A stretch of 64,000 bases of DNA from contig NZ_JACOQK010000001.1 of NCBI RefSeq assembly GCF_014297275.1, positions 930,001 through 994,000 of the forward strand. Reading direction: 5' to 3'. This stretch comes from Clostridium facile (GTDB lineage Bacteria; Bacillota; Clostridia; Oscillospirales; Ruminococcaceae). Positions 33,691 through 42,272 of this stretch are shown piece after piece. The notes under the pieces are model-generated. The model was given only the letters and a program-made list of their open reading frames with translations, was not told where the DNA came from and did not search any database. A program made the position numbers and the translations under genes. Each line of letters opens with the position of its first letter. Position 1 is the first letter of the stretch.

Positions 33691-33945
33691 TTATGCGGCA
33701 GGATGGTTAAAATGCTTTTTCATATGTTTATTGGATAAAAAACGTATGAAATAAGGATGACGCTTTTTCTCTCTTGCTTTTACACAAAAAGAAGATGCAA
33801 TTACACCACTAATAATCAGCATAATTCCTACCAATGATTTTCCAAAAAAGACAGTTATACTAATTTTTTCTGTGTCAAAGGAACCAAGCGCTCCTAATAC
33901 TACTAAAACACCAAGGAACGAAACTAAATACATAAAACGTTTCAT
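33691..33945 (-). CDS. small two-helix membrane protein
   Basis: The 84-residue protein has two hydrophobic segments (MYLVSFLGVLVVLGALGSF and SLVGIMLIISGVIASSF) and a basic C-terminus rich in Lys and His. GAAAGGAG precedes the ATG at 33945. The open frame extends upstream to 34032 without a ribosome site. I do not recognise a family. It is divergent from the pyrB-type gene and is the only gene beside the folded RNA. Confidence 0.6.
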   Translation of the reverse strand: MKRFMYLVSFLGVLVVLGALGSFDTEKISITVFFGKSLVGIMLIISGVIASSFCVKAREKKRHPYFIRFLSNKHMKKHFNHPAA

Positions 33946-34141
33946 AATAAAACTCCTTTCATCCAAAAAGAACATTTGTTCTTTATTTATATTATAACGT
34001 GATTCATTTTGTTTGTCAACTGTTTTTTGCAAAAATTTTTCTTTTTCAAAAAAATAAGCATGGCTCTTTTAAAATTCGTCAAACTGTGATAGAATAAGTA
34101 AGAAATAAAATGATTGTCATTATAATTTTGGGAGTGAAACG

Positions 34142-35200
34142 ATGAAACATTTAATTGACCTTGATGATTTTTCGATCCAGGAACTGGATCAAATTGTCCA
34201 CAAGGCAGTGGAAATCGAAGCTCATCCAGAAGCGTATTATGGAAAATTATCTGGAAAAATTTTGGGAACATTATTCTATGAGCCTTCTACTAGAACACAG
34301 ATGTCTTTCCAGACCGCGATGTTAAAACTGGGCGGGCAGATTATTGGGTTTGACAACCCCCAAACCTCTTCTGTTTCCAAAGGTGAAAATTTAAAGGATA
34401 CGGTAAAAGTAATCAGCAACTACGCTGATGTAATCGCGATCCGTCATCCTTCCGAAGGCGCCGCAAAAGCGGCTTCATTAGTGGCAGAGTGCCCAATTAT
34501 CAATGCAGGCGATGGAGGGCATCTCCACCCAACCCAAACGTTAACCGATTTGGTAACCTTAATGCACGAAAAAGGGCATTTGGACCATCTGACAATTGGA
34601 TTATGCGGGGATTTAAAATTCGGGCGTACAGTCCATTCTCTCATCAAAGCGATGATCCATTACCCTGGCAATAAATTTATTTTAATTTCCACCAAAGAAT
34701 TGACGATTCCTGATTACATGAAAAAAATCATCCTCAATTCCAACTGTGAATACGAAGAAATTTCTACATTAGAAGAAGCACTTCCAAAACTGGATGTATT
34801 GTATATGACCCGGATTCAACGGGAACGGTTTGAATCCAAAGAAGAATATTTGAAACAAAAAGATGTATACCGGTTGGATACCCAGAAAATGCGTTTGGCT
34901 CCAGAGGACCTTTGCATTCTCCATCCATTGCCAAGAGTGGATGAGATTGAAATCGCTGTGGATGATGATCCAAGGGCTGTTTATTTTAAGCAGGCAAACC
35001 ATGGCGTGTATGCCCGTATGTCCTTAATTCTGCATATTTTGGAACAAAATACGCAAACAAGTATCAAAGGAGAAATTTATCCTGAAAAAATTTGTTCTAA
35101 CTCACGGTGTATTACTCAAAGTGAAACTTATTTAAAACGTTATTTTTACCGCGATAAAGATGGCGTTATGTGTTGTTCTTATTGTGATGCCCATGAGTAG
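34142..35200 (+). CDS. pyrB: aspartate carbamoyltransferase with fused PyrI-type zinc ribbon
   Basis: Residues 1-305 are a standard catalytic chain: carbamoyl-phosphate site FYEPSTRTQMSFQ, the HLHPTQTLTDLVT segment and LHPLPRVDEI. It makes N-carbamoyl-L-aspartate in pyrimidine synthesis. The protein is about 45 residues longer than PyrB; the extra end holds C318-x4-C323 and C345-x2-C348 (KICSNSRCI ... CCSYCDAH), matching the zinc domain of the regulatory chain PyrI (C-P-N-S-N-C-I ... C-K-Y-C). The PyrI nucleotide-binding domain is absent. GGGAGTG precedes the ATG. The flavoprotein gene overlaps its last 8 bases. Confidence 0.92.
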   Translation: MKHLIDLDDFSIQELDQIVHKAVEIEAHPEAYYGKLSGKILGTLFYEPSTRTQMSFQTAMLKLGGQIIGFDNPQTSSVSKGENLKDTVKVISNYADVIAIRHPSEGAAKAASLVAECPIINAGDGGHLHPTQTLTDLVTLMHEKGHLDHLTIGLCGDLKFGRTVHSLIKAMIHYPGNKFILISTKELTIPDYMKKIILNSNCEYEEISTLEEALPKLDVLYMTRIQRERFESKEEYLKQKDVYRLDTQKMRLAPEDLCILHPLPRVDEIEIAVDDDPRAVYFKQANHGVYARMSLILHILEQNTQTSIKGEIYPEKICSNSRCITQSETYLKRYFYRDKDGVMCCSYCDAHE

Positions 35201-35765
35201 ACCGGAACAAGTATTAGTACTGTTTGGGTCCCCAAACAAAAAAGGGTATACTCACATATTAACCAGCTTATATTTAGAACAACTGCAGAATAAGCTGCAC
35301 AACCAGATGGAAATAGAATATATTTATGCTTACGAGAAAAAATATCTACCATGCTTGGGTTGTGAAAAATGTGATACAACTGGTGTGTGTATCTGGAACC
35401 AAAAAGACCAATACGACCAACTGTTGGAAAAAATACAACAGGCGGATACAGTAGTTCTTGCATCCCCCGTTTATTTTAGCGGTTTCCCCGCCCCTTTAAA
35501 AGCATTGATTGACCGTGCTCAACAAAAATATGCGGTTAAATTCAAGGATGGAAAAGGTGTGAACCAAAAGTTGCGCCGTGGTGTTTTAATCTCTACCTGT
35601 GGAGCGGATACCACCAAATTTTTTCCCATGCTGCAACTAGCAGCCGGCATGTTTTTTGACTGTTTGGATATCGGTATAGCGGAAACATTATTCGCCAGCA
35701 ATACCGATGATCCTGGCAATATTAAAATATCTGATATGGAACAGAAAGCGAGAGATGTAAAATGA
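35193..35765 (+). CDS. flavodoxin-like NAD(P)H-dependent FMN oxidoreductase
   Basis: The 190-residue protein starts with the flavin-binding VLVLFGSPNKKGYTH loop, has C-L-G-C-E-K-C-D at about 54-61 and VLASPVYFSGFPAPLKALIDR at about 90-110, typical of the FMN-reductase/iron-sulfur flavoprotein group (WrbA-like fold). The Cys motif resembles the cluster-binding site of clostridial iron-sulfur flavoproteins, but spacing alone does not prove a cluster. The start ATG 35193 overlaps the pyrB end and its own stop overlaps the thioredoxin start, so translation is coupled through all three genes. Confidence 0.85.
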   Translation: MSRPEQVLVLFGSPNKKGYTHILTSLYLEQLQNKLHNQMEIEYIYAYEKKYLPCLGCEKCDTTGVCIWNQKDQYDQLLEKIQQADTVVLASPVYFSGFPAPLKALIDRAQQKYAVKFKDGKGVNQKLRRGVLISTCGADTTKFFPMLQLAAGMFFDCLDIGIAETLFASNTDDPGNIKISDMEQKARDVK

Positions 35766-36076
35766 GTACAATCCATATTAATGAAGAAAATTTCAATGAA
35801 GTTGTATTTAACACCAATTTGCCAATTATTTTGGATTTTTATGCTGACTGGTGTTCTCCATGCAAAATGTTCGCACCTGTATTAGAAGAAATTGCGGATG
35901 AATTGGATGGAAAAGCAATTGTCGCAAAAATGAACATTGATGAAAGCAAAGAATTGGCAACTGAATTTGGAATCCGCACTATTCCTACCCTGATGTTGCT
36001 GAAAGATGGTAAAATGATAAATAAAATTGTTGGTATCAAACCAAAAACCATTGTGTTAAAGGAATTTGGATTCTAA
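35762..36076 (+). CDS. thioredoxin with CSPC active site
   Basis: The 104-residue protein is a normal-length thioredoxin: ILDFYADWCSPCKMFAPVLEEIA at about 22-44, then KMNIDES and the cis-Pro loop GIRTIPTLML. The active site is CSPC instead of the usual CGPC; Ser at this place changes the redox potential. Its ATG overlaps the flavoprotein stop as ATGA. A flavoprotein plus an unusual thioredoxin suggests a dedicated redox pair. A strong terminator follows. Confidence 0.95.
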   Translation: MSTIHINEENFNEVVFNTNLPIILDFYADWCSPCKMFAPVLEEIADELDGKAIVAKMNIDESKELATEFGIRTIPTLMLLKDGKMINKIVGIKPKTIVLKEFGF

Positions 36077-36090
36077 AATAATTTTATGTA

Positions 36091-36125
36091 AAAAAAGGAG
36101 ACGTTGTACAACGTTTCCTTTTTTC
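36091..36125 (+). terminator. intrinsic terminator after thioredoxin
   Basis: GGAGACGTTG pairs with CAACGTTTCC (one G-T pair) around a 2-base loop within flanking A and T runs. It closes the pyrB-flavoprotein-thioredoxin operon. Confidence 0.85.
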
Positions 36126-36575
36126 GTTGTGTTCCTTTTTCCTTGGAAAATCAGCTCTAACGAAGATGAGTAAACTGGCTTTGCAACAGCTGCTAAAGGA
36201 AAGCCAGTTTTAGAAGGCTTACACGATGTTGGGTCACTTTACAAGTGCGGGTTTTTGAGCTTTTAATTGTCAGTTCCTAATGCGAAGTAGCAATGAATAC
36301 TCCCTTTTTTAGCAAAGCCAAATATTTTATGTTCTATGAAATACGTTTTTTAAAGTGCTAAAGGCAATCAACTCGTTTTAATATATGTAAAGTAAAACAA
36401 CTTGTCTAGTTTGAAAACTATTTAATAAAATTAAATTCAGAAATACTTTTTTAATATTCCGATTTTTCCAGAAAAACAAGAAATCTTTAAAACAGTTTAT
36501 AGAAACAATAACAGTTATGACAAGTAAATTTCTTGTCATAGCTTCGATCCTATAAAGATGAGAGAAGGATGTTAT
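36126..36575 (+). other. 450-bp region upstream of the MATE gene
   Basis: No gene is visible. It contains an 11-bp perfect hairpin AAACTGGCTTT..AAAGCCAGTTT at 36172-36210 and a 9-bp inverted repeat at 36516-36540 near the MATE start. I could not match it to a known riboswitch. The remainder is AT-rich and shows nothing else. Confidence 0.5.
36516..36540. promoter_or_regulatory. operator-like inverted repeat before the MATE gene
   Basis: TATGACAAG and CTTGTCATA are exact inverted repeats separated by 7 bases, 35 bases ahead of the MATE start codon. The size fits a dimeric repressor site; no cognate regulator gene is adjacent. It could also be a weak attenuating hairpin, but no T tract follows. 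Confidence 0.4.
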
Positions 36576-37937
36576 TTGAAATCATTTTCAAAAAAATTAT
36601 CCAAAAATTCGTTGATGTTTGACAATCAAATGTTAGTAAAACTAATCATCCCATTGATTATAGAGCAATTTTTAACAGTTACTGTTGGAATGGCGGATAG
36701 TGTTATGATTGCAAGCGTTGGAGAGGCGGCAGTATCCGGTGTTTCTTTGGTAGATACCGTAAACATCCTGTTAATTAATGTGTTTGCCGCTATGGCAACA
36801 GGAGGTGCCGTCGTTGCCGGACAATATTTAGGACAAAAGCGGCAAAAAGAGGCTTGCAAAGCTGCCGACCAATTGGTTTTGTTTATTACATTTTTTTCAA
36901 TTATAATTATGGTTCTAATGTATCTGTGTAAAAACTGGATTTTGCATGGTGTCTTTGGAAAAATTGATAGCGATGTTATGGGGTATGCCAATACATATTT
37001 AGTAATAGTTTCTTTGTCCATTCCATTTATCGCCCTGTATAATGGAGGAGCCGCTCTATTTCGCACTATGGGAAACTCCAATATTTCGATGATCATTACA
37101 CTTATTATGAATATCATTAATGTGATTGGAAACGCGATTTTAATATACAGATTCCAAATGGGAGTTGCCGGTGCGGCAATCCCTACCCTGTTTTCCCGTA
37201 TTGTTGCGGCGATTTTAATTATTGTATTATTGCGGAAACAGAATTTATTAGTCCATCTCACAAAACCATTTCAGTTTAAACTAAATTTCCATTTCATCAA
37301 AAAAATTTTGCGGATTGGCATCCCAAATGGTCTAGAAAATAGTATGTTCCAATTGGGAAAAATTTTAGTACTTAGCCTAGTAGCTGGTTTTGGTACCGCT
37401 TCCATTGCTGCAAACGCTGTTTCTAACACGATTGCGAATTTTCAGATTTTACCTGGAATGGCGATTGGCTTAGCCACGATTACAGTCGTTTCCCGCTGTG
37501 TCGGCGCCGGAGATTATGAACAGGTTCGATTTTACACCCGTAAATTATTGCGAATTACCTATCTGTCGATGATTTTAATTAATATCATCATTGATCTGGG
37601 ATTGCCACTAATTTTATGGATTTATAATCTAACTCCAGAAACAGGGATGATTACAAAACAGTTGATTCTATACCATTCCATTTGTTGCGTCACGATTTGG
37701 CCATTTTCGTTCACTCTACCAAATACACTACGTGCTTCCAATGATGTGCGCTTTTGTATGGTCACCTCGATTGTTTCCATGTGGGTATGGAGAATCGCAT
37801 TTAGCTTTGTGTTAGCGCAATTCCTTCATTTAGGAGTATTTGGAGTTTGGGTTGCCATGACAATTGACTGGTTATTCCGCGCTATTTGTTTTGTTATCCG
37901 GTACCGTGGTTCCAGATGGCAATTAAAAAGCAACTGA
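36576..37937 (+). CDS. MATE family efflux transporter
   Basis: The 453-residue protein has twelve predicted membrane helices in two homologous halves, with LIIPLIIEQFLTVTVGMADSVMIASVGEAAVSGVSL at the start and GIPNGLENSMFQLGKI opening the second half, typical of MATE exporters driven by sodium or proton gradients. Substrates are likely cationic drugs or metabolites. I take TTG 36576 as start, with AGAAGGA 7 bases upstream; ATG 36558 precedes that site. A hairpin terminator follows immediately. Confidence 0.92.
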   Translation: MKSFSKKLSKNSLMFDNQMLVKLIIPLIIEQFLTVTVGMADSVMIASVGEAAVSGVSLVDTVNILLINVFAAMATGGAVVAGQYLGQKRQKEACKAADQLVLFITFFSIIIMVLMYLCKNWILHGVFGKIDSDVMGYANTYLVIVSLSIPFIALYNGGAALFRTMGNSNISMIITLIMNIINVIGNAILIYRFQMGVAGAAIPTLFSRIVAAILIIVLLRKQNLLVHLTKPFQFKLNFHFIKKILRIGIPNGLENSMFQLGKILVLSLVAGFGTASIAANAVSNTIANFQILPGMAIGLATITVVSRCVGAGDYEQVRFYTRKLLRITYLSMILINIIIDLGLPLILWIYNLTPETGMITKQLILYHSICCVTIWPFSFTLPNTLRASNDVRFCMVTSIVSMWVWRIAFSFVLAQFLHLGVFGVWVAMTIDWLFRAICFVIRYRGSRWQLKSN

Positions 37938-37940
37938 TAA

Positions 37941-37975
37941 AAAAGACGTTGAATAAATCAACGTCTTTTCTTTTT
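37941..37975. terminator. terminator shared by convergent genes
   Basis: AAAAGACGTTGA pairs exactly with TCAACGTCTTTT around a 5-base loop, followed by a T-rich run. It overlaps the stop codon of the minus-strand gene at 37958. Confidence 0.75.
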
Positions 37976-38257
37976 ATGGCGATGGGGATATTTTTTTCGG
38001 TTCTCCTTTTTAGTTTTCCATTTTTTCCATTCGATAACACACATTATGATAAGCGCTATTGTCATATAGATACTAAAAAGGATTCCAAATAAATTTTTCA
38101 GGTTTTCTGGAATAAAGAATAGAATCATAAATGCAAATATAAATATGCCAGTACACAGTATAAATTGTGTTGTAGTTGTGTTTTTATCTGTTGCCATCCG
38201 ATAAATAACAAAAATACAGGCAATAATGATTAATACAACCCCTAAAACCCCCATCAA
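37958..38257 (-). CDS. small membrane protein, three predicted helices
   Basis: The 99-residue protein has hydrophobic stretches at about 4-20, 32-48 and 60-75 and a strongly basic C-terminus (WKKWKTKKENRKKYPHRHKKKRR). AAGGAGAA lies just before the start; either of the first two Met codons could be used. No family recognised. It is isolated, convergent with the MATE gene. Confidence 0.55.
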   Translation of the reverse strand: MMGVLGVVLIIIACIFVIYRMATDKNTTTTQFILCTGIFIFAFMILFFIPENLKNLFGILFSIYMTIALIIMCVIEWKKWKTKKENRKKYPHRHKKKRR

Positions 38258-38334
38258 ATTCTCCTTTTTTCTCTTAAGCTTATACTGTGATACTGATTTA
38301 TAACCCCTATCGAAACAATCATTCTATCAAAAAA

Positions 38335-38367
38335 GCTGATGAATCTATATTTGATAAATTCATCAGC
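38335..38367 (-). terminator. terminator after thioesterase gene
   Basis: GCTGATGAAT pairs exactly with ATTCATCAGC. On the minus strand the stem is followed by a run of six T, fitting the end of the thioesterase transcript. Confidence 0.7.
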
Positions 38368-38384
38368 CATATAGTAGCAAGTGA

Positions 38385-38783
38385 TTATTTTTTAGCTTTA
38401 TTTTTTGCTTTAGAAGAAAATTTCTCTTTCTCCACTACAAAACGTTCATGGGTGCCCTTACAAATCAAGTCCACCGCATCCTGTACTTCAACAGTAAATA
38501 CAATACGTTTACGGTCCACTTCGGTGATTTCTACCTTTGCTGTAACCTGCATTCCTTCTGGGGTAGCCGCCAGATGTTGGATATTTATCAATGTTCCAAC
38601 TGAAGTGAGCGCCGGATCGCTTAAATGGTTTTTTACCAGATTGGCGGCAGTATTCTCAATGAAATTCACCAACATTGGGGTTGCATATACATCACAGTCC
38701 CCACTGCCCACATTGGATGCCAACAATTCTTTAGTAACTGTAATCGTTTGTTCTGCGTGTAAGCCTGGTGTAATATTTTCCAT
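38385..38783 (-). CDS. hotdog-fold thioesterase (FlK-like)
   Basis: The 132-residue protein fits the single-hotdog thioesterase group related to fluoroacetyl-CoA thioesterase FlK: V-G-S-G-D-C-D-V-Y-A-T-P-M-L-V-N-F-I-E-N-T-A near residues 25-46, TSVGTLINIQHLAATPEGM and the later DLICKGTHERFVV. Such enzymes hydrolyse short acyl-CoAs in the cytoplasm. GGAAAGGA lies before ATG 38783. A short Lys-rich tail ends the protein. Real substrate unknown. Confidence 0.8.
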   Translation of the reverse strand: MENITPGLHAEQTITVTKELLASNVGSGDCDVYATPMLVNFIENTAANLVKNHLSDPALTSVGTLINIQHLAATPEGMQVTAKVEITEVDRKRIVFTVEVQDAVDLICKGTHERFVVEKEKFSSKAKNKAKK

Positions 38784-38912
38784 AGTAATAAAAATCCTTT
38801 CCTGTTTTAAATCTATTGATAGAAACATCATAAATTGCGCTTGGCAAAAAACGATTTGTTTCTCTATAGCTAGATAATATTATAACAGATATGAGCAAGA
38901 AAAGGAATTATT

Positions 38913-40373
38913 TTATTCAAATTCTTCCTCGTCATCTTCAAATACAAATTCTTTGAGCTCAAACCAAAAAACAACTCCGCCATCCTTATGGTAAGCACCA
39001 CAATTTCCTTCATGGGCTTGTATAATGGTTTTTACAATTGCGAGACCAATCCCATAGCTTTTAGCACTTGCTGTACGGGATTTATCCGCACGGTAAAATA
39101 AGTCGAACACCTCGTTTAAATCCTGTTGTGGAATAGGAGGATGGGAGTTAAACAGGTTTACCCGCACCATTCCGTTTTGCCTGGTAAGCCAAACGGAAAT
39201 TTTTTTCTTTTCATCCACATATTTGATCGCGTTTTCAAAGATATTGGTAAACACCTGGACAATCCGGTTAAAGTCCCCCTGAACCATCATTTCTTCCTCA
39301 AGGTTGGACTGCACTGTAATACCTTTTTTCTCCAGTAAAATTTTACAGTTGTGTATTACGGTAGAAACCAGCTCATTGATACTGAAAAAGGACATTTCAT
39401 ATGTCATCATCCCGCTTTCCAACTGGGTTAAGGTAAGTAGTTGATTGACCAGTTGGCTCATGGTATTGCTTTGCTCCACAAGAATATCACAAATCTCCCC
39501 TGATTTTTCTGGTTCCGTGTTATCCCTTAGGGCTTCGCTGTAAGCGGAAATCAAACTCAACGGGGTTTTAAAATCGTGGGATACATTGGCTACAAATTCA
39601 CGGCGCATTTTATTGGTTTGTTCTTCCCGCTCCAAATCCCGTTTTAAAATATCGATATTCTGTTTTAACGCATCCGACATTTTATTAACACTATTCGCAA
39701 GGGCTTCAATTTCGTCCCCAGTATGCACATCGCATTTTTCGCTGAAATCCATATTAGAAATTTTTTGTGCTGTAGAGTCAATCTGTTTAATGGGACGGAC
39801 AATTTTAGACGCCATAAAATAGGTTGCCAAAATTCCCAACACCAAAGCCCCTATAGAAACATATGCAAAAAACTGCAACGCCGTATTAGCTGTTGTTTCA
39901 ATGTAGGCTTTTGGAGTTTCCATAAACAGATAAGTATGCTCATTTAGTTTGGTATAAAAATAAATGGAATCCGTCAGCTGGCCATCCGCTTCCATAAACA
40001 CATATTTTCGTCCTTGCAGCTTATTAAAAATTTGGTCTTGTTCCGCTTGACGGAGCCATAATTCAGATTCAATCCTTGGGTCTACATTGGTATTCTGGTT
40101 ACCCAAAAAAATAAAATTCCGTTGGATTTGGTCATACACCAAAACAGTAGTATTTTGGGCGGCACATTCTTGTAAAGGTTCCTGTAATCCCGTAATACCA
40201 TCTTGGCTATAGGCTTGTTGAATAGAAATACTGGATTGAATCAGTTCCTGCTTTTTATTGTGGATATAGAACTGTTCCAAAAAGGTTCCGCCAAATAAAA
40301 GGACGGTTATAATATTGAGGGAAAAAATCAAGAAAATGATTAAAAATAGTTTCTTTTTAATACCGATTTTCAT
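38913..40373 (-). CDS. sensor histidine kinase
   Basis: The 486-residue protein has membrane helices at about 8-30 and 166-188 enclosing an extracytoplasmic sensor, a HAMP domain (about 189-240), HisKA with phosphoacceptor His266 (FVANVSHDFKTPLSLIS) and a HATPase domain with N-box NIFENAIKYV and SYGIGLAIVK. It overlaps the response regulator stop by ATGA and so is coupled to it. The signal is unknown; no transporter target is adjacent. Confidence 0.93.
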   Translation of the reverse strand: MKIGIKKKLFLIIFLIFSLNIITVLLFGGTFLEQFYIHNKKQELIQSSISIQQAYSQDGITGLQEPLQECAAQNTTVLVYDQIQRNFIFLGNQNTNVDPRIESELWLRQAEQDQIFNKLQGRKYVFMEADGQLTDSIYFYTKLNEHTYLFMETPKAYIETTANTALQFFAYVSIGALVLGILATYFMASKIVRPIKQIDSTAQKISNMDFSEKCDVHTGDEIEALANSVNKMSDALKQNIDILKRDLEREEQTNKMRREFVANVSHDFKTPLSLISAYSEALRDNTEPEKSGEICDILVEQSNTMSQLVNQLLTLTQLESGMMTYEMSFFSINELVSTVIHNCKILLEKKGITVQSNLEEEMMVQGDFNRIVQVFTNIFENAIKYVDEKKKISVWLTRQNGMVRVNLFNSHPPIPQQDLNEVFDLFYRADKSRTASAKSYGIGLAIVKTIIQAHEGNCGAYHKDGGVVFWFELKEFVFEDDEEEFE

Positions 40374-41041
40374 TCTTCATTAACCTCAAATTTATATCCA
40401 CATTTTCTTACCGTTTTAATCCACTGTTGAGTAACTGGGATTTTTACCCGCAAACATTTAATATGGGTATCTACAGTACGGGAATCCCCTTCGTAATCCA
40501 TTCCCCAAACCGATTGCAAGATCTGGTCACGGCTGAGGACAAGGTTTTTATTCGCTACCAGATAACAAAGTAGGTCGTATTCCCTTGGGGTCAATGCAAT
40601 TTTCTGCTCCCCTTGGTAAACGCAGTGCTCCCGGTATACAATTTTTAAATCCCCCAGGATAAACTCGCTTTCCTGTAGCAGACCAGCACGTTTTAACAGG
40701 CTTTTTACCCGGGTTACCAGTATTTTAGGGCTAAATGGTTTAGAAATATATTCATCCGCTCCATATTTAAAACCCATCAATTCATCAAACTCTGTATTTC
40801 TGGCTGTTAAAATCATAATTGGGACATCCGAAACTTTTCTGATTTCTTGGCACACCTCATATCCATCCATTTTTGGCATCATTACATCCAGTAAAACCAT
40901 AGAAAAGTGGTCACTATAGAATTTTTCCAAAGCTTCCTCTCCATCCGCAGCTTCTTCTACTTGATATCCTTCATTTTTTAAATAACCGCATATAATATAC
41001 CGCAGTTTTGCTTCGTCTTCTGCTACTAATATTTTCAGCAT
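40370..41041 (-). CDS. OmpR/PhoB-family response regulator
   Basis: The 223-residue protein has a receiver domain with phosphoacceptor Asp52 (VLLDVMMPKMDG), conserved Thr/Lys positions (MILTARN, YISKPFSP) and a C-terminal winged helix (about 125-220; LTPREYDLLCYLV, SRTVDTHIKCLRVKI). It is the first gene of a two-gene minus-strand operon with its kinase. The upstream 289 bases are AT-rich and presumably hold the promoter; targets are not evident. Confidence 0.95.
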   Translation of the reverse strand: MLKILVAEDEAKLRYIICGYLKNEGYQVEEAADGEEALEKFYSDHFSMVLLDVMMPKMDGYEVCQEIRKVSDVPIMILTARNTEFDELMGFKYGADEYISKPFSPKILVTRVKSLLKRAGLLQESEFILGDLKIVYREHCVYQGEQKIALTPREYDLLCYLVANKNLVLSRDQILQSVWGMDYEGDSRTVDTHIKCLRVKIPVTQQWIKTVRKCGYKFEVNEE

Positions 41042-41330
41042 AATTTCACCTCATGTATGATTTTACCACGCAATTGTCATAGAATTGTGATGGAATAAAA
41101 TTTTTTACAAATCTGCTCAAACTTTTCCTCTATTTATCATACCATGGAAATAGGTTAGATTCAAACTATTTTTTTCAAAGAAAACACCGAAAGAATACTA
41201 ATAGAATCACCTTGATGGATGTTGGATAAGACTGTTTCCAGAAATCAAAAAACAATAGCATTCCTTGTGGCTATATAGTATAATTAAGTTATATTGTAAA
41301 AACGATAAAAGATGATTGGGAGGTTAAAGT

Positions 41331-41678
41331 ATGAAGAAATGGTATGATGAGGAATATGAATTTCAAATTGAGGTGACAGGCTTTCTGCGTGGCGACCATA
41401 CAGAGCGGTATTGCCGAAATGGGGAAGAAATTGGGGATCAATACACCTGCACCTATGGGTGCCCCGTCAATCAGGATGGACAGGGTATCTGTTCCAAAGT
41501 AATGATGGTTCTGTTTCCTATTATGGAGGCTATGAGAAGTGGCGGCAATTTAGAGAATATTGGAGGCAATAGCAAATACAGCAAGGAGATTGTATGTCCA
41601 GATGGATGCGTCATGTTCCGCTTAACAGCAAAAAAACTTGGAAATCCTAATTTTTATAAGGGAAAATTTTTTGATTAA
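41331..41678 (+). CDS. TIGR04076-family protein (copy 2, diverged)
   Basis: The 115-residue protein shares the TIGR04076 pattern: EEIGDQYTC (counterpart of KAGQVF), a central Cys before a helix (GICSKVMMVLFPIMEAM) and the C-terminal CPDGCVMFRL motif in place of CNDGLRPVIFKL. It has six cysteines. GGGAGG precedes the ATG. It is a distant paralogue of the gene at 19155, here standing alone. Function unknown. Confidence 0.7.
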   Translation: MKKWYDEEYEFQIEVTGFLRGDHTERYCRNGEEIGDQYTCTYGCPVNQDGQGICSKVMMVLFPIMEAMRSGGNLENIGGNSKYSKEIVCPDGCVMFRLTAKKLGNPNFYKGKFFD

Positions 41679-42040
41679 TTTGATTGTCCGCCGTTTTGTT
41701 GGCGGACTATATAACGAAACGCAGGCAAAATAAGGGTAGTCTGTATGTATTTGAATCGTTTATCCTACTTATTTATATTCATAGATTTATATCCATAGAA
41801 AATTGGGTTTTTGATTGCGTAATTTTATCACAGAATACGCAATCACCTTTTCCTACAAAAAAGTGATATTGTGGCTTTTAATTCTCCAAAAAATGAATAG
41901 CCTGTTCGTATTATCTGCTTAAATATTTCGTTTGGGTGTGGTATGAGGGAGGAACTCAACAATAAACCAAATCTGCTTTGAACAATAAAGGCTTGTATAA
42001 TAAAACAACCTTCTGTTTTTCATGACAGAAGGTTGTTTTA
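41679..42040. other. 362-bp intergenic region
   Basis: It holds a 7-bp stem GTCCGCC..GGCGGAC at 41686-41707 with no T tract, and a strong terminator at 42002-42039 listed separately. A 60-codon plus-strand frame in it lacks a ribosome site and any recognisable protein character. I see no other feature. Confidence 0.55.
42002..42039 (-). terminator. terminator of the tepA-DUF3006 minus-strand run
   Basis: AAAACAACCTTCTGT pairs exactly with ACAGAAGGTTGTTTT (15 bp, 8-base loop), with a T run after the stem on the minus strand. It lies directly after the DUF3006 stop. Confidence 0.8.
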
Positions 42041-42256
42041 TTATTGTTTTCGGAAAAGGCGCTGCTGTAATTGAAAAGCCTGTTCCCGGCGGCGGTTGGT
42101 TTCCTGTTGGTCCACCACATAATTGTCGTCCTGTACCACCAGAACATCCCCTTCTGTAACATCAACCGGGAGCTGATCCAGGGGGACTTTCTTCCGTATT
42201 CTATGGTCATTTTCTAGTACAGCAATACCATTTTCTATCCGGTCTACACTCCACAT
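42041..42256 (-). CDS. DUF3006 family protein
   Basis: The 71-residue protein has the DUF3006 layout: DRIENGIAVLEND at the start, the VPLDQLPVDVTEGDVL core and a charged helical tail. Members are commonly encoded next to ComEC-like MBL hydrolases, as here, 16 bases downstream of one. The fold is probably a small beta-barrel. No function is known; the constant pairing suggests a joint role with the hydrolase. Confidence 0.85.
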   Translation of the reverse strand: MWSVDRIENGIAVLENDHRIRKKVPLDQLPVDVTEGDVLVVQDDNYVVDQQETNRRREQAFQLQQRLFRKQ

Positions 42257-42272
42257 TATCCATCACCTGTCT

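Noticed and set aside
36172..36210. Riboswitch upstream of the MATE gene
   Set aside because: The hairpin is clear, but none of the conserved cores of known riboswitch classes could be matched, so it is left as an unassigned leader.
38287..38877. 196-codon plus-strand frame opposite the thioesterase
   Set aside because: It lies antisense to a gene with a recognised fold and crosses that gene's terminator and promoter.
41686..41707. GTCCGCC..GGCGGAC hairpin as terminator
   Set aside because: The stem is only 7 bp and has no T tract on either side, so it was not listed as a terminator.
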